Positions 1 to 8,110 of a stretch of DNA of 64,000 nt are shown piece by piece. A program made the translations under genes and the position numbers. The stretch covers positions 62,001 through 126,000 of the forward strand of contig NZ_JAVJSX010000033.1 of assembly GCF_040219215.1 (NCBI RefSeq). Reading direction: 5' to 3'. A model generated the notes under the pieces. That model was given only the letters and a program-made list of their open reading frames with translations, was not told the origin of the DNA and did not search any database. The stretch comes from Thalassobaculum_A sp040219215. GTDB lineage: Bacteria > Pseudomonadota > Alphaproteobacteria > Thalassobaculales > Thalassobaculaceae. Numbering within the stretch: position 1 is the first letter of the stretch; every line of letters starts with the position of its first letter.

Positions 1-463
1 CGATCTCGGGTCCGGCGATCTCCTTCAGCACATCGCGGAACAGGTAGATCAGGACCAGCAGCAGCGGCAGCTGCGGCAGCGACAGGAACAGGTCGGTCAC
101 CCACATCAGGGCTGTATCGACACTCCCCCTGGCCATGCCCGCGATCGCACCAATCAGCACACCGACGCCGATCGCCACGAACATCGCGCATAATCCGACG
201 GCGAGCGAGATGCGGCCGCCATAGAGCATGCGCGCCAGCACATCCTGTCCCAGATCGTCGGTGCCCAGCGGATGCGCCCAGGACGGTCCCTGCAGCATCG
301 CGCTGAAGTCGATCTCATTGATTGCCACCGGCCACAGGATCGGGCCAAGCAGGACCGAAAGCACCAGCAGGCCGAGCACGATCGTACCGGCCACGGCCAG
401 ACGATGCCTTCGGAATCGCAACCACGACTCCATGCCCGGCGAAACATGCTTTCGCTTCGCCAC
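1..463 (-). CDS. OppC/DppC-type ABC permease, 3' end outside window
   Basis: Inner-membrane permease of a family-5 (peptide/opine/nickel type) ABC importer, the second permease of the pair begun by the gene at 480-1439. From a GTG at 463 the translation reads VAKRKHVSPG, then a first membrane segment (about residues 25-45), then LGTDDLGQDVLARMLYGGR, the hallmark after the first helix of OppC proteins. An ATG at 433 is an alternative start. The reading frame is open to the window edge, so the EAA loop and C-terminus are missing. It starts 16 bp after the upstream permease stops, as expected for an SBP-OppB-OppC operon. The substrate cannot be told from the permease. Confidence 0.9.
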   Translation of the reverse strand, partial: MAKRKHVSPGMESWLRFRRHRLAVAGTIVLGLLVLSVLLGPILWPVAINEIDFSAMLQGPSWAHPLGTDDLGQDVLARMLYGGRISLAVGLCAMFVAIGVGVLIGAIAGMARGSVDTALMWVTDLFLSLPQLPLLLVLIYLFRDVLKEIAGPEI

Positions 464-479
464 GCCCGGAACCGGGGCG

Positions 480-1439
480 TTAGCGGTAGGAGATGCGAGG
501 GTCGAGCCAGCCATAGAGGAGGTCCGCAATCAGGTTGAAGAGGATCACTAGGCACGCAAACACGAAGGTCACCGCCATGATCACCGGCGTATCGTTCGCG
601 AGGATCGCCGCGATCAGCAGCGATCCGATCCCGGGTATCCGGAAGATCTGTTCAGTGACGATCGCACCGCCGAACACCGCCGGCATCTGCAGCGCAAGCA
701 GCGTGACCACCGGGATCATGGCGTTGCGAACGATGTGCTTCACGATCACGACCCGCTCCCGCAGGCCCTTGGCCCGGGCGGTCGTCACGAAGTCCAGGCG
801 CACAACGTCAAGAACGGCCGAGCGGACGAAGCGGGTCAGCACACCCGCCTGGAACAATCCAAGCACCGTAACCGGCATGATCGCCTGGCGAATATGCTCC
901 CAGTAATACTGCCACCCGGTCGCATTGACGTTCGATTGGTACACGAACGGCAGCCAATCAAGCGTGATGCTGAAAATCAGGATCAACGTCAGGCCGGTGA
1001 AGAATGTCGGAAGCGAGAAGCCGACGAACGCCAGGGTCGTCGCGATCTGGTCGAACAGCGAATAGGGGCGCATCGCCGCATAGACGCCAACCGGCATCGC
1101 CACCAGCAAAGCCAGAAGCTGCGACGCGCCGATCACGATAAGCGTGGCCGGCAGGCGCTGCATGATCAGGATATCGACGTCGACCCGGCTGACGAATGAG
1201 AAGCCCCAGTTGCCCTGCAGCATCTGGGTCAGCCACTTTACGTAGCGCTCCCAGATCGGGTCATCCATTCCGAACTTTTCGCGCAGAGACGCCGCAACCT
1301 CGGGAGGTACGGCCGGATTCTGGGCAAGCTCGCCGAACGGATCACCGGGCGCCATGGCCAGGACGGTGAACAGCACTAGGCTGATGCCCAACAGACTGGG
1401 AATCGCCAATAGAATGCGGCGCAGAAGATATTGGCTCAC
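480..1439 (-). CDS. OppB/DppB-type ABC permease
   Basis: First permease (319 aa) of the left-edge family-5 ABC importer. The N-terminus has the typical helix followed by VLAMAPGDPFGEL (family motif APGDP), then LREKFGMDDPIWERYVKWL and GNWGFSF. Near residue 225 is the cytoplasmic EAA-type loop (TARAKGLRERVVIVKH) that contacts the ATPases. The last helix ends LYGWLDPRISYR, normal for OppB. The start is GTG at 1439 with a GAAGG-like element about 10 nt upstream. It lies 66 bp downstream of the binding-protein gene, with a strong stem-loop in the gap. Length is normal for the family. Confidence 0.95.
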   Translation of the reverse strand: MSQYLLRRILLAIPSLLGISLVLFTVLAMAPGDPFGELAQNPAVPPEVAASLREKFGMDDPIWERYVKWLTQMLQGNWGFSFVSRVDVDILIMQRLPATLIVIGASQLLALLVAMPVGVYAAMRPYSLFDQIATTLAFVGFSLPTFFTGLTLILIFSITLDWLPFVYQSNVNATGWQYYWEHIRQAIMPVTVLGLFQAGVLTRFVRSAVLDVVRLDFVTTARAKGLRERVVIVKHIVRNAMIPVVTLLALQMPAVFGGAIVTEQIFRIPGIGSLLIAAILANDTPVIMAVTFVFACLVILFNLIADLLYGWLDPRISYR

Positions 1440-1465
1440 GATGTCGCAACCTTCGTAGGGATGAT

Positions 1466-1492
1466 GGGAGCCGGCCTTGATGGCCGGCTCCC
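1466..1492 (-). other. Intercistronic stem-loop between binding protein and OppB
   Basis: Perfect inverted repeat with an 11-bp stem (GGGAGCCGGCC pairing with GGCCGGCTCCC) and a 5-nt loop, 13 nt after the binding-protein stop codon. No T-tract follows on the minus strand, so it is not a classical intrinsic terminator. In ABC operons such as malE-malF, stem-loops at this place protect the binding-protein message and lower permease expression; I infer the same here. A near-identical arrangement sits at 57035-57061. Confidence 0.8.
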
Positions 1493-1505
1493 GAACATCA
1501 CGGCA

Positions 1506-3296
1506 TCAAGCCTCGCGGAACCAGTCCTTCAGGTTCCAGGTATTGTTGTCCCAACCGCTCAGCGGTGCGCTGAGCTTGTTGGACACGGCGGCAACACCGC
1601 CTCGCCAGACCACCGGAATGACGACCACGTTCTCAATCAGCAACTCGTTCATCCGGACGTAGAGCGCCGCCCGCTTGACCGGGTCGAGTTCGCCTTCACC
1701 CTGCAGGAAGAGCTTGTCGTACTCGGCATTCTGCCAGCGGGTGATGTTCCGACCCTGCCACTTGTTCGCCTTCGTGGAAGCCTCCGACGAAACGAACTGG
1801 TTCATGAAGATCCCCGGATCCGGCTGGGTCTGGGTGGTCGTGTATATCTGCAGGTCGGTATAGAACTTCGTGTAGGTGTCCGGATTGCCGACATCGGAGG
1901 AGAAGTACACCGACGCGGTGACGGCCTTCACTTCGATATCAATACCGGCCTTCTGACAGGCCTGTTTGATGATCGCCTGGGTCTTCTGGCGCGGCTGATT
2001 GATCGACGTCTGGTAGACGTACTTCAGCTTGACGCCGTTCTTCTCGCGAATGCCATCCGCACCCGGCTTCCAGCCCGCACCGTCGAGCAGCTTGATCGCC
2101 TTGTCGATGTTCAACTCGAACGAGGTCTTCTTCGACGCGAACCGCTCCGGATTGTTCAGGAAGTTCGGCGTCGCCTTGCCGGTACGGCCGTAGATGTGGT
2201 CCTCAACCGCCTGGCGGTCGACCAGCACATTCAGCGCCTGCCGCACGGCCGGATCGGTCAGCGACGGGTGCTTGGACGTCACAACCGAACGCTCGCCGTC
2301 AACCTCGGTCCAAGGGTCGGTGTTGTTCAACTGGATGTGCTCGATGCTGCCACCCAGCGTGATGTCAACACGACCCTTCCCGCCTTCTTCAAGCCGCTTC
2401 AGGATCGCGTCCTCGACCTGCATGTTCCAGGCGAAGTCGTACTCGCCGGTCTGCAGCACTGCGCGCGCCGCGGACACCGCGTCACCGCCACCCTTCATCT
2501 CGACGCTGTCGAAATACGGCTTGTTGGCTTCGTGGTAGTTCGTGTTCCGCTTGCCGCGGACCAGATCGCCCGGCTTGAACTCCTCGAACACGTAGGCGCC
2601 GGTGCCGATCGGGGCCAGATTGGCCGGTGCGTCGCGCGACTTGTCGCCCATATAGGGCTCGAAGACGTGCTTCGGAATCTGGCAGCCACGGGCGCCGACA
2701 AAGGCGTCGGCCCAGAACGGGGTCGGCTTGGAGAACAAAACCTTGATGGTGTGATCGTCGATCTTCTGGACCTCGACGTCCTTGTAGCTCGAGATCGTCA
2801 CAGCCGCGGCGGCCGGATCGGACGCGTACTTCCAGTTAAACAGGCAGTCGTCCGCGGTGAACGGCTTGCCGTCGTGCCATTGCACGCCCTTTTTCAGCTT
2901 CCAGGTGACCGACAGGCCATCCTTCGCGACGCCGCCGTTCTCCAGGGTCGGGACTTCAGCCGCCAGGACCGGCATCAGCATGCCGTCATCGTCCCAAGCC
3001 GCAAGCGGCTCGTAGAAGATGCGCGAGCCGTCCTGGTCCTTGGTGCCGACCGCGAAGTGCGGGTTCAGCAGGGTCGGACCCTGCCACCACAGCATCTTCA
3101 GCACACCGCCACCGCCGGCCTTCGTCGGCTTGTATTTCGGCGTGCTCGCCGCCATCGCGACACCGCTATGCGCCAGCATCTGCGCAGCAAGCGGCGCGGT
3201 CAGGCCGACCGCAACCATCCGCCGCACAAACGCGCGACGGGACAGGCTGCCCCCTTTTACATCCGCGATCAGACCTCGAAGTTCCTGTTCGTTCAT
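1506..3296 (-). CDS. Family-5 ABC substrate-binding protein, Tat-exported
   Basis: Periplasmic solute-binding protein of 596 aa, SBP_bac_5 family (peptides, opines, glycosides). The N-terminus carries a twin-arginine signal: SRRAFVR at residues 19-25, a hydrophobic stretch, and a likely cleavage after AMA near residue 49. That implies export in the folded state. The mature part has family blocks such as VTWKLKKGVQWHDGKPFTADD (about 130-150), GTGAYVFEEFKPGD, and DPAVRQALNVLVDRQAV. It heads the operon with the permeases at 480-1439 and 1-463. No ATPase is visible because the window ends. Tat export is less common than Sec export in this family. Confidence 0.93.
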   Translation of the reverse strand: MNEQELRGLIADVKGGSLSRRAFVRRMVAVGLTAPLAAQMLAHSGVAMAASTPKYKPTKAGGGGVLKMLWWQGPTLLNPHFAVGTKDQDGSRIFYEPLAAWDDDGMLMPVLAAEVPTLENGGVAKDGLSVTWKLKKGVQWHDGKPFTADDCLFNWKYASDPAAAAVTISSYKDVEVQKIDDHTIKVLFSKPTPFWADAFVGARGCQIPKHVFEPYMGDKSRDAPANLAPIGTGAYVFEEFKPGDLVRGKRNTNYHEANKPYFDSVEMKGGGDAVSAARAVLQTGEYDFAWNMQVEDAILKRLEEGGKGRVDITLGGSIEHIQLNNTDPWTEVDGERSVVTSKHPSLTDPAVRQALNVLVDRQAVEDHIYGRTGKATPNFLNNPERFASKKTSFELNIDKAIKLLDGAGWKPGADGIREKNGVKLKYVYQTSINQPRQKTQAIIKQACQKAGIDIEVKAVTASVYFSSDVGNPDTYTKFYTDLQIYTTTQTQPDPGIFMNQFVSSEASTKANKWQGRNITRWQNAEYDKLFLQGEGELDPVKRAALYVRMNELLIENVVVIPVVWRGGVAAVSNKLSAPLSGWDNNTWNLKDWFREA

Positions 3297-3417
3297 CGGG
3301 ATTTCTCCTTCCCGTTATCGGCGATGAATTTCGGGGTCGTGACACTGACGCCCCTCGTCAGCCATCCCCGATTGGCACGGATGGTAAGACCATTACGTCG
3401 GCAGAAACAACACCATC

Positions 3418-3423
3418 ATTATA
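3418..3423 (-). promoter_or_regulatory. Candidate -10 element for the left Opp operon
   Basis: The minus strand reads TATAAT exactly, inside a small AT-rich palindrome (TCATTTTATAATGA, 3415-3428). It lies about 120 nt upstream of the binding-protein start and just past the stop of the VOC gene. No convincing -35 element is seen 16-18 nt upstream. It stands out because the surrounding DNA is GC-rich. Confidence 0.35.
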
Positions 3424-3429
3424 AAATGA

Positions 3430-3807
3430 TTACAGCGACTGATGGACCGCTTCGAGCTTGTATCCATCGGGATCACGCACGAATGCCGCGTAGTAGGATG
3501 GGCCGTACCGGGGCCGCAATCCGGGTCCGCCATCGTCTGCTCCGCCGGCGGTCAAAGCGGCGGCATGGAAGGCATCGACCGCCGCCCGATTCGGTGCGGT
3601 GAAAGCCAGATGGAACCCAGGACCGGGCGCGATCACCTCGCCCGGCTTGGCGAACAAGGCCAGCTTGTCGCCACCCCCAGGCGCCCCGAATCCGACCGCA
3701 TGCGCCGATGTCCAGACCCGGACGTAACCAAGCGGCGCCAGGATCGCGTCGTAGAACGAGGCGGCCCTGTCCAGGTCATTCACGCCAAAGGAAAGATGGC
3801 CCAACAT
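3430..3807 (-). CDS. VOC-superfamily (glyoxalase/bleomycin-resistance fold) protein
   Basis: Small cytoplasmic protein of 125 aa with one vicinal-oxygen-chelate domain: MLGHLSFGVNDLDRAASFYD at the N-terminus and AFVRDPDGYKLEAVHQSL at the C-terminus, the usual first strand and last metal-ligand strand. Candidate metal ligands are the N-terminal His and the C-terminal Glu. I chose ATG 3807 because AGCGGAGG lies about 10 nt upstream; a longer start at 3846 has no domain homology and no ribosome site. Members range from lyases to dioxygenases and antibiotic-binding proteins. Nothing nearby fixes the reaction. It sits about 75 bp downstream of trmJ. Confidence 0.85.
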   Translation of the reverse strand: MLGHLSFGVNDLDRAASFYDAILAPLGYVRVWTSAHAVGFGAPGGGDKLALFAKPGEVIAPGPGFHLAFTAPNRAAVDAFHAAALTAGGADDGGPGLRPRYGPSYYAAFVRDPDGYKLEAVHQSL

Positions 3808-3882
3808 GCGCCCGTCGCCTCCGCTGTCCGGCACCCGTTGCGGCATTCTGGTCAGGGTCGCGAACGTGGTCGAGCGGAGAAA

Positions 3883-4677
3883 TCAGGAAGTCCCGCGATC
3901 CCGACGTGAGCGCCGACGTGGCCCTTCGGTCAACGCTTTCAAAACACCGTGAAGGGTCTGCACTTCCTGTTCCGACATGTCGGCACGGGTGAACAGCGTG
4001 CGCAGATTGCGCTTGATAGTCGGCGCGAGGTGGTCGGGGTAGAAGAACCCGGCCTCGTCCAGCAGCGTTTCCAGTCTGGTGAAGAAGAACTCCCTGGCCT
4101 TGACGGTTACCGGCGGGGAGTCCTCGTCCATCATCGTCAACGGCGGCGTGGCATCCTCGGCCTGATACCACTCGTAGCCGATCAGCAGCACCGCCTGCGC
4201 CAGGTTCAATGACGAGAACCCAGGGTTCAGCGGCACCGACAACACCGCGTCGGCCAGCGTCACGTCCTCGTTCACCAGCCCGGCGCGTTCCGGCCCGAAC
4301 AGCAGGCCGACCCCCTGACCAAGCGCAACCCGCTTGCGCAGTTCAACCGCCGCTGTCCGCGGAGTGAGCGCTGGCTTCTTCATGTCCCGGGAGCGGGTCG
4401 TGGTTGCCAGGACATAGTTCAGGTCGGCGCACGCTTCGGCCGTGGTCTCGAACACCCGGGCGCGATCCAGGACCGCCGTTGCGCCGGACGCCATCGCTAT
4501 GGCACGCGGGTTCGGCCAGCCATCACGCGGACTCACCAGCCGCATGTCGAACAGACCGCAGTTGAGCATGGCCCGGGCGCACGACCCGATGTTGTCGCCC
4601 AGCTGCGGCTGAACCAGCACGACGGCGGGTCCGACCGCGCCGTCGATCATGCCGCGGGACCGATCGGTACCGGCCAT
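3883..4677 (-). CDS. trmJ: TrmJ-type tRNA 2'-O-methyltransferase
   Basis: SPOUT-class SAM-dependent RNA methyltransferase of 264 aa. TrmJ enzymes methylate the ribose at position 32 of the tRNA anticodon loop. Visible motifs are VLVQPQLGDNIGSCARAMLN near residue 20, LLFGPERAGLVNEDV near 140 and LSVPLNPGFSSLNLAQAVLL near 170, the trefoil-knot SAM site. A C-terminal helical extension (about 200-264) with a basic tail is normal for TrmJ. It begins 3 bp after cimA stops, so it is probably co-transcribed with cimA. Assignment to TrmJ rather than another TrmH relative rests on the N-terminal GDNIGSCARAM block and the extension. Confidence 0.9.
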   Translation of the reverse strand: MAGTDRSRGMIDGAVGPAVVLVQPQLGDNIGSCARAMLNCGLFDMRLVSPRDGWPNPRAIAMASGATAVLDRARVFETTAEACADLNYVLATTTRSRDMKKPALTPRTAAVELRKRVALGQGVGLLFGPERAGLVNEDVTLADAVLSVPLNPGFSSLNLAQAVLLIGYEWYQAEDATPPLTMMDEDSPPVTVKAREFFFTRLETLLDEAGFFYPDHLAPTIKRNLRTLFTRADMSEQEVQTLHGVLKALTEGPRRRSRRDRGTS

Positions 4678-4680
4678 TGT

Positions 4681-6294
4681 TCAGCCCGCCGGCGCCGACA
4701 CGCCGTCCTTCAGCAGTTTCCAGATCAGCGCGTCGGTCAGGGCCTCGATCGAGGCGTCGATGATGTTCGGGCTCACCCCGACGGTACGCCATGTCAGCCC
4801 GGCCGCGTCGGCGCTCTCGATCATCACCCGCGTCACCGCGTCGGTACCGTCGCCGTCGCGCGACGGCGGCAGGATGCGCACCTTGTAGTCTATCAGGCGC
4901 ATGCCCTCGATCGTCGGATAGTGCGGCACCAGCGCCTTGCGGATCGCCGTATCGAGGGCGTTGACCGGTCCGTTGCCGACCGCGACCTCATGGAACGCCG
5001 CCTCGCCGACGGTCAGGGTGGCCGTTGCCTCGGACTCCACGATCAGCGTACCGCGGGCGTTGAAGCGCCGCTCGTCCATCACCCGCCAGCGCTCGATGCT
5101 GAAGTAGTCCGGGGTCCCGTGGATCAGCCGGCGGGCCAGCAACTCGAATGTCGCCTCGGCGCTGTCGAACGCGTAGCCCTGGAACTCCTTCTCCTTAACC
5201 TCCTCGACCAGCCGCTGCACCTTCGGGTGCTTGGGATCGATCTCAACGCCGATCTCGGCGAACCGCGCCAGGATGTTCGAGCGTCCGGCCTGGTCCGACA
5301 CCAGGATATGCCGCTCGTTGCCGACCAGCGGCGGATCGATGTGCTCGTAGGTCTTGGGATCCTTCTGCACTGCCGAGACATGGAGGCCGCCCTTGTGGGC
5401 GAAGGCGGCGGCGCCGACATAGGCACGGTGCGGGTCGGACGGCCGGTTCAGCCGCTCGTCCAGCATGCGCGACACGGCGGTCAGGTGGGTCAGCTTCTCC
5501 GGCGTCACACCGCAGTCGACGCCCATCTTCAGCACGAGGTTCGGGATGATGACCATCAGGTCGGCGTTGCCGCAGCGCTCGCCCAAGCCGTTGATTGTTC
5601 CCTGGACCTGCCGTGCGCCGGCCTGGATTGCGGCCAGCGAGTTGGCGACGGCGTTGCCGGTATCGTTGTGGCAGTGGATGCCGAGATGGGTCCCGGGCAC
5701 GGTCTTGGCGACCTCGGCGACGATTGCCGCGATCTCATGCGGCAGGGTCCCGCCGTTGGTGTCGCACAGCACCACCCACCGCGCGCCCGACTCGTAGGCG
5801 GCCGACGCACATTCCAGCGCATAGGCCGGGTTAGCCTTGAAGCCATCGAAGAAGTGCTCGCAGTCGAACATCGCCTCGCGGCCGACGGCCCGCGACCGGA
5901 CCATCGAATCCCGGATCATCGTGACGTTCTCGTCCCGATCGATCTCCAGGGCCACATCGACGTGGAAGTCCCAGGTCTTGCCGACCAGACAGACCGCCGG
6001 CACCCGCGCATCCAGGATCGCGGCCAGGCCGGGGTCGTTCTCGGCACTGCGGCCGGGCCGCCGGGTCATGCCGAACGCCACGATCTTCGCCTGCTTCAGG
6101 GTCGGCGGTTCGGCGAAGAACCGATCGTCGGTCGGGTTCGCTCCAGGCCAGCCACCCTCGACATAGTCCACGCCAAGCGCGTCCAGCGCGCGGGCAATCG
6201 CCACCTTGTCGGCAACCGTAAAGTCGACGCCGCGGGTCTGCTGCCCGTCGCGCAGGGTGGTATCGAACAGGTAGACGCGGTCGTCGCCGGCCAT
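4681..6294 (-). CDS. cimA: Citramalate synthase (CimA, LeuA-like)
   Basis: 537-aa enzyme of the HMG-CoA-lyase-like TIM-barrel family that condenses acetyl-CoA with pyruvate to (R)-citramalate, giving isoleucine precursors without threonine deaminase. Motifs: DTTLRDGQQTRGVDF (residues 11-25) with the catalytic Arg-Asp, HLGIHCHNDTGNAVAN with the metal-binding HxH near 210, and GLGERCGNADL. The C-terminal part (about 400-537) is the LeuA allosteric dimer domain. The length and the RDGQQTRG sequence match the long bacterial citramalate synthase subfamily rather than isopropylmalate synthase (about 510 aa). A clear ribosome site (CTGGAG) lies 8 nt before ATG 6294. trmJ follows after 3 bp. Confidence 0.9.
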   Translation of the reverse strand: MAGDDRVYLFDTTLRDGQQTRGVDFTVADKVAIARALDALGVDYVEGGWPGANPTDDRFFAEPPTLKQAKIVAFGMTRRPGRSAENDPGLAAILDARVPAVCLVGKTWDFHVDVALEIDRDENVTMIRDSMVRSRAVGREAMFDCEHFFDGFKANPAYALECASAAYESGARWVVLCDTNGGTLPHEIAAIVAEVAKTVPGTHLGIHCHNDTGNAVANSLAAIQAGARQVQGTINGLGERCGNADLMVIIPNLVLKMGVDCGVTPEKLTHLTAVSRMLDERLNRPSDPHRAYVGAAAFAHKGGLHVSAVQKDPKTYEHIDPPLVGNERHILVSDQAGRSNILARFAEIGVEIDPKHPKVQRLVEEVKEKEFQGYAFDSAEATFELLARRLIHGTPDYFSIERWRVMDERRFNARGTLIVESEATATLTVGEAAFHEVAVGNGPVNALDTAIRKALVPHYPTIEGMRLIDYKVRILPPSRDGDGTDAVTRVMIESADAAGLTWRTVGVSPNIIDASIEALTDALIWKLLKDGVSAPAG

Positions 6295-6511
6295 CGCACA
6301 TCTCCAGGCGCCGAATATCAGCGGTGCCGGTCTCTACCAGCGGCGACCCGGCGCGACAAGCGCGTGGGCTGGCGTATTGGCGCAAAGCCGGTGTTGGGCA
6401 ACCGCCCACTGCCGCGCCGCCTGATGGTCCATTGAGCAGCGGGAGGATCCAGGGTCGCGCAACGCGCGTCGATCCGGGATCCCCCTGCCAAGGCCGACGA
6501 TCGGCCTATCC

Positions 6512-7900
6512 CTACCCCGCCCGCTTCCAGGTCGTGCCTTGCGGGCCGTCCTCGAGCTCAACGCCCTGCGCCTTCAAGGCGTCGCGGATGCGATCGGCCT
6601 CGGCGAAATCGCGACCCTTGCGGGCGTCCACCCGGGCCTGGATCAGCCGGTCGATCTCGGCCGGATCCAGATCGTCGGTGCCTCCGCCCTGGAACCAGGC
6701 CTCGGGATCAGCCTGCAACAATCCCAGCAGCGCGCCACCGCCAAGCAAGGCCGCCTTGGCCGCCGAGCGCTCCGTCGGGTCGGTCGCCTTGTTCAGGCGG
6801 CCGGCTGCTTCGTGCAGCTTCGCGATCGCCAGCGGGACATTCAGGTCGTCCAGCAGGGCTTCCATCAGATCGGCGGTCGCAGCGGCACCGTCGGATTCCA
6901 CATCCTTGGCGTTCCGCAGCGCCTGATACAGCCGATCAAGCTGGGCCTTGGCCTCCTTCAGCCCCGATTTGCTGAAATCCAGCGGCGCCCGGTAGTGGGA
7001 GGACAGCAGCAGCAGGCGGATCGCCTCGCCGGGCCATTCCTTCAGCACGTCGTGGACGGTGTAGAAGTTGCCGAGCGACTTCGACATCTTCTCGCCCTCG
7101 ACCGTCACGAAGCCGTTGTGCATCCAGTAGTTGGCCATGGTGTGGGTGCCGAAGGCGCAGCGCGACTGGGCGATCTCGTTCTCGTGGTGCGGGAAGATCA
7201 GGTCGAGCCCGCCGCCGTGGATATCGAAGGTCTCGCCGAGATGCTCCCACGACATTGCCGAGCACTCGATGTGCCAGCCGGGCCGGCCGCGACCCCACGG
7301 GCTGTCCCAGCCGGGGATGTCGTCGCTCGACGGCTTCCACAGCACGAAGTCGGCAGGGTCCTGCTTGTACGGCGCCACCTCGACCCGGGCGCCGGCGATC
7401 ATGTCGTCGCGGTCGCGTCGCGACAGACCGCCGTAGTCCGGCATCGACGGGACCGCGAACAGCACATGGCCGTCGGCGGCGTAGGCGTGCCCCTTGGCGA
7501 TCAGACGCTCGATCAGGGTGATCATCTGGGCGATGTGGTGGGTCGCCCGTGGCGCGACGTCCGGCGGCAGCGCGCCCAGGGCGGCCATGTCGGCGTCGTA
7601 CTGGGCCGCCGTGCGGGCGGTCAGCGCCTCGATCGGCTCGCCGTTCTCCTTGGCGCGGGCGTTGATCTTGTCTTCGACGTCGGTGATGTTCCGAACGTAC
7701 GTGACCTTGGGATAGCGCTGGCGCAACAGCCGGGCCAGCACGTCGAACACCACCACCGGCCTTGCGTTGCCGACATGGGCGAAGTCATAGACGGTGGGCC
7801 CGCACACATACATGCGGACATGCGACGGGTCGATCGGGCGGAAGGCTTCCTTCGCGCGCGTCAGCGTATTGGTGATCTTGAGTTCAGGCTGGGGATCCAT
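6512..7900 (-). CDS. cysS: Cysteinyl-tRNA synthetase
   Basis: Class I aminoacyl-tRNA synthetase that charges tRNA-Cys, cytoplasmic, 462 aa from ATG 7900. Signatures: MYVCGPTVYDFAHVGNARP near residue 30 with a zinc-ligand Cys and the HIGH-type HVGN, IECSAMSWEHLG with further zinc ligands, and EKMSKSLGNF (KMSKS loop) near 265. The C-terminal helical DALR-like region ends ELEDGPQGTTWKRAG. I prefer ATG 7900 over the in-frame 7918 because CTGGAG sits 8 nt upstream of it and the next residues align with other CysS starts. It follows nadE; the 210-bp leader holds a possible short ORF and two hairpins. Confidence 0.95.
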   Translation of the reverse strand: MDPQPELKITNTLTRAKEAFRPIDPSHVRMYVCGPTVYDFAHVGNARPVVVFDVLARLLRQRYPKVTYVRNITDVEDKINARAKENGEPIEALTARTAAQYDADMAALGALPPDVAPRATHHIAQMITLIERLIAKGHAYAADGHVLFAVPSMPDYGGLSRRDRDDMIAGARVEVAPYKQDPADFVLWKPSSDDIPGWDSPWGRGRPGWHIECSAMSWEHLGETFDIHGGGLDLIFPHHENEIAQSRCAFGTHTMANYWMHNGFVTVEGEKMSKSLGNFYTVHDVLKEWPGEAIRLLLLSSHYRAPLDFSKSGLKEAKAQLDRLYQALRNAKDVESDGAAATADLMEALLDDLNVPLAIAKLHEAAGRLNKATDPTERSAAKAALLGGGALLGLLQADPEAWFQGGGTDDLDPAEIDRLIQARVDARKGRDFAEADRIRDALKAQGVELEDGPQGTTWKRAG

Positions 7901-7962
7901 GGTCTCGGCTCCAGGCATCAGGTCGCTTCATCGGACAGCTGCGCACACGGGTGCGCGAACCG

Positions 7963-8031
7963 TCAGCGACAGATGTCGGCCGTCGGGTACAGCGCGATGC
8001 CAAGCGTGGCGATCGTGCGGCGTGCGAACAT
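7963..8031 (-). CDS. Candidate 22-codon leader ORF upstream of cysS
   Basis: Short frame MFARRTIATLGIALYPTADI then Cys-Arg-stop, preceded by CAGGAG about 9 nt upstream of its ATG. A perfect 6-bp hairpin (GCGCAC/GTGCGC, 7941-7956) follows its stop codon, and another (GGCGGC/GCCGCC, 8051-8065) precedes it. The position in the cysS leader and a Cys codon next to last make a translation-sensing leader conceivable. There is only one Cys codon and no T-tract, so chance is equally possible. No homology is recognised. Confidence 0.25.
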   Translation of the reverse strand: MFARRTIATLGIALYPTADICR

Positions 8032-8110
8032 GGATCGAGTACTCCTGTCAGGCGGCACGGCCGCCAACTGAGCCGATGGTTAGCAGATCGCCGGGTTGCG
8101 GTCCACGCCG

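Noticed and set aside
1431..3602. 723-codon open frame on the plus strand opposite the binding-protein gene
   Set aside because: It is antisense to a clear SBP_bac_5 gene. Long antisense frames are normal in GC-rich DNA, and the translation is rich in Arg, Leu and Val with no motif.
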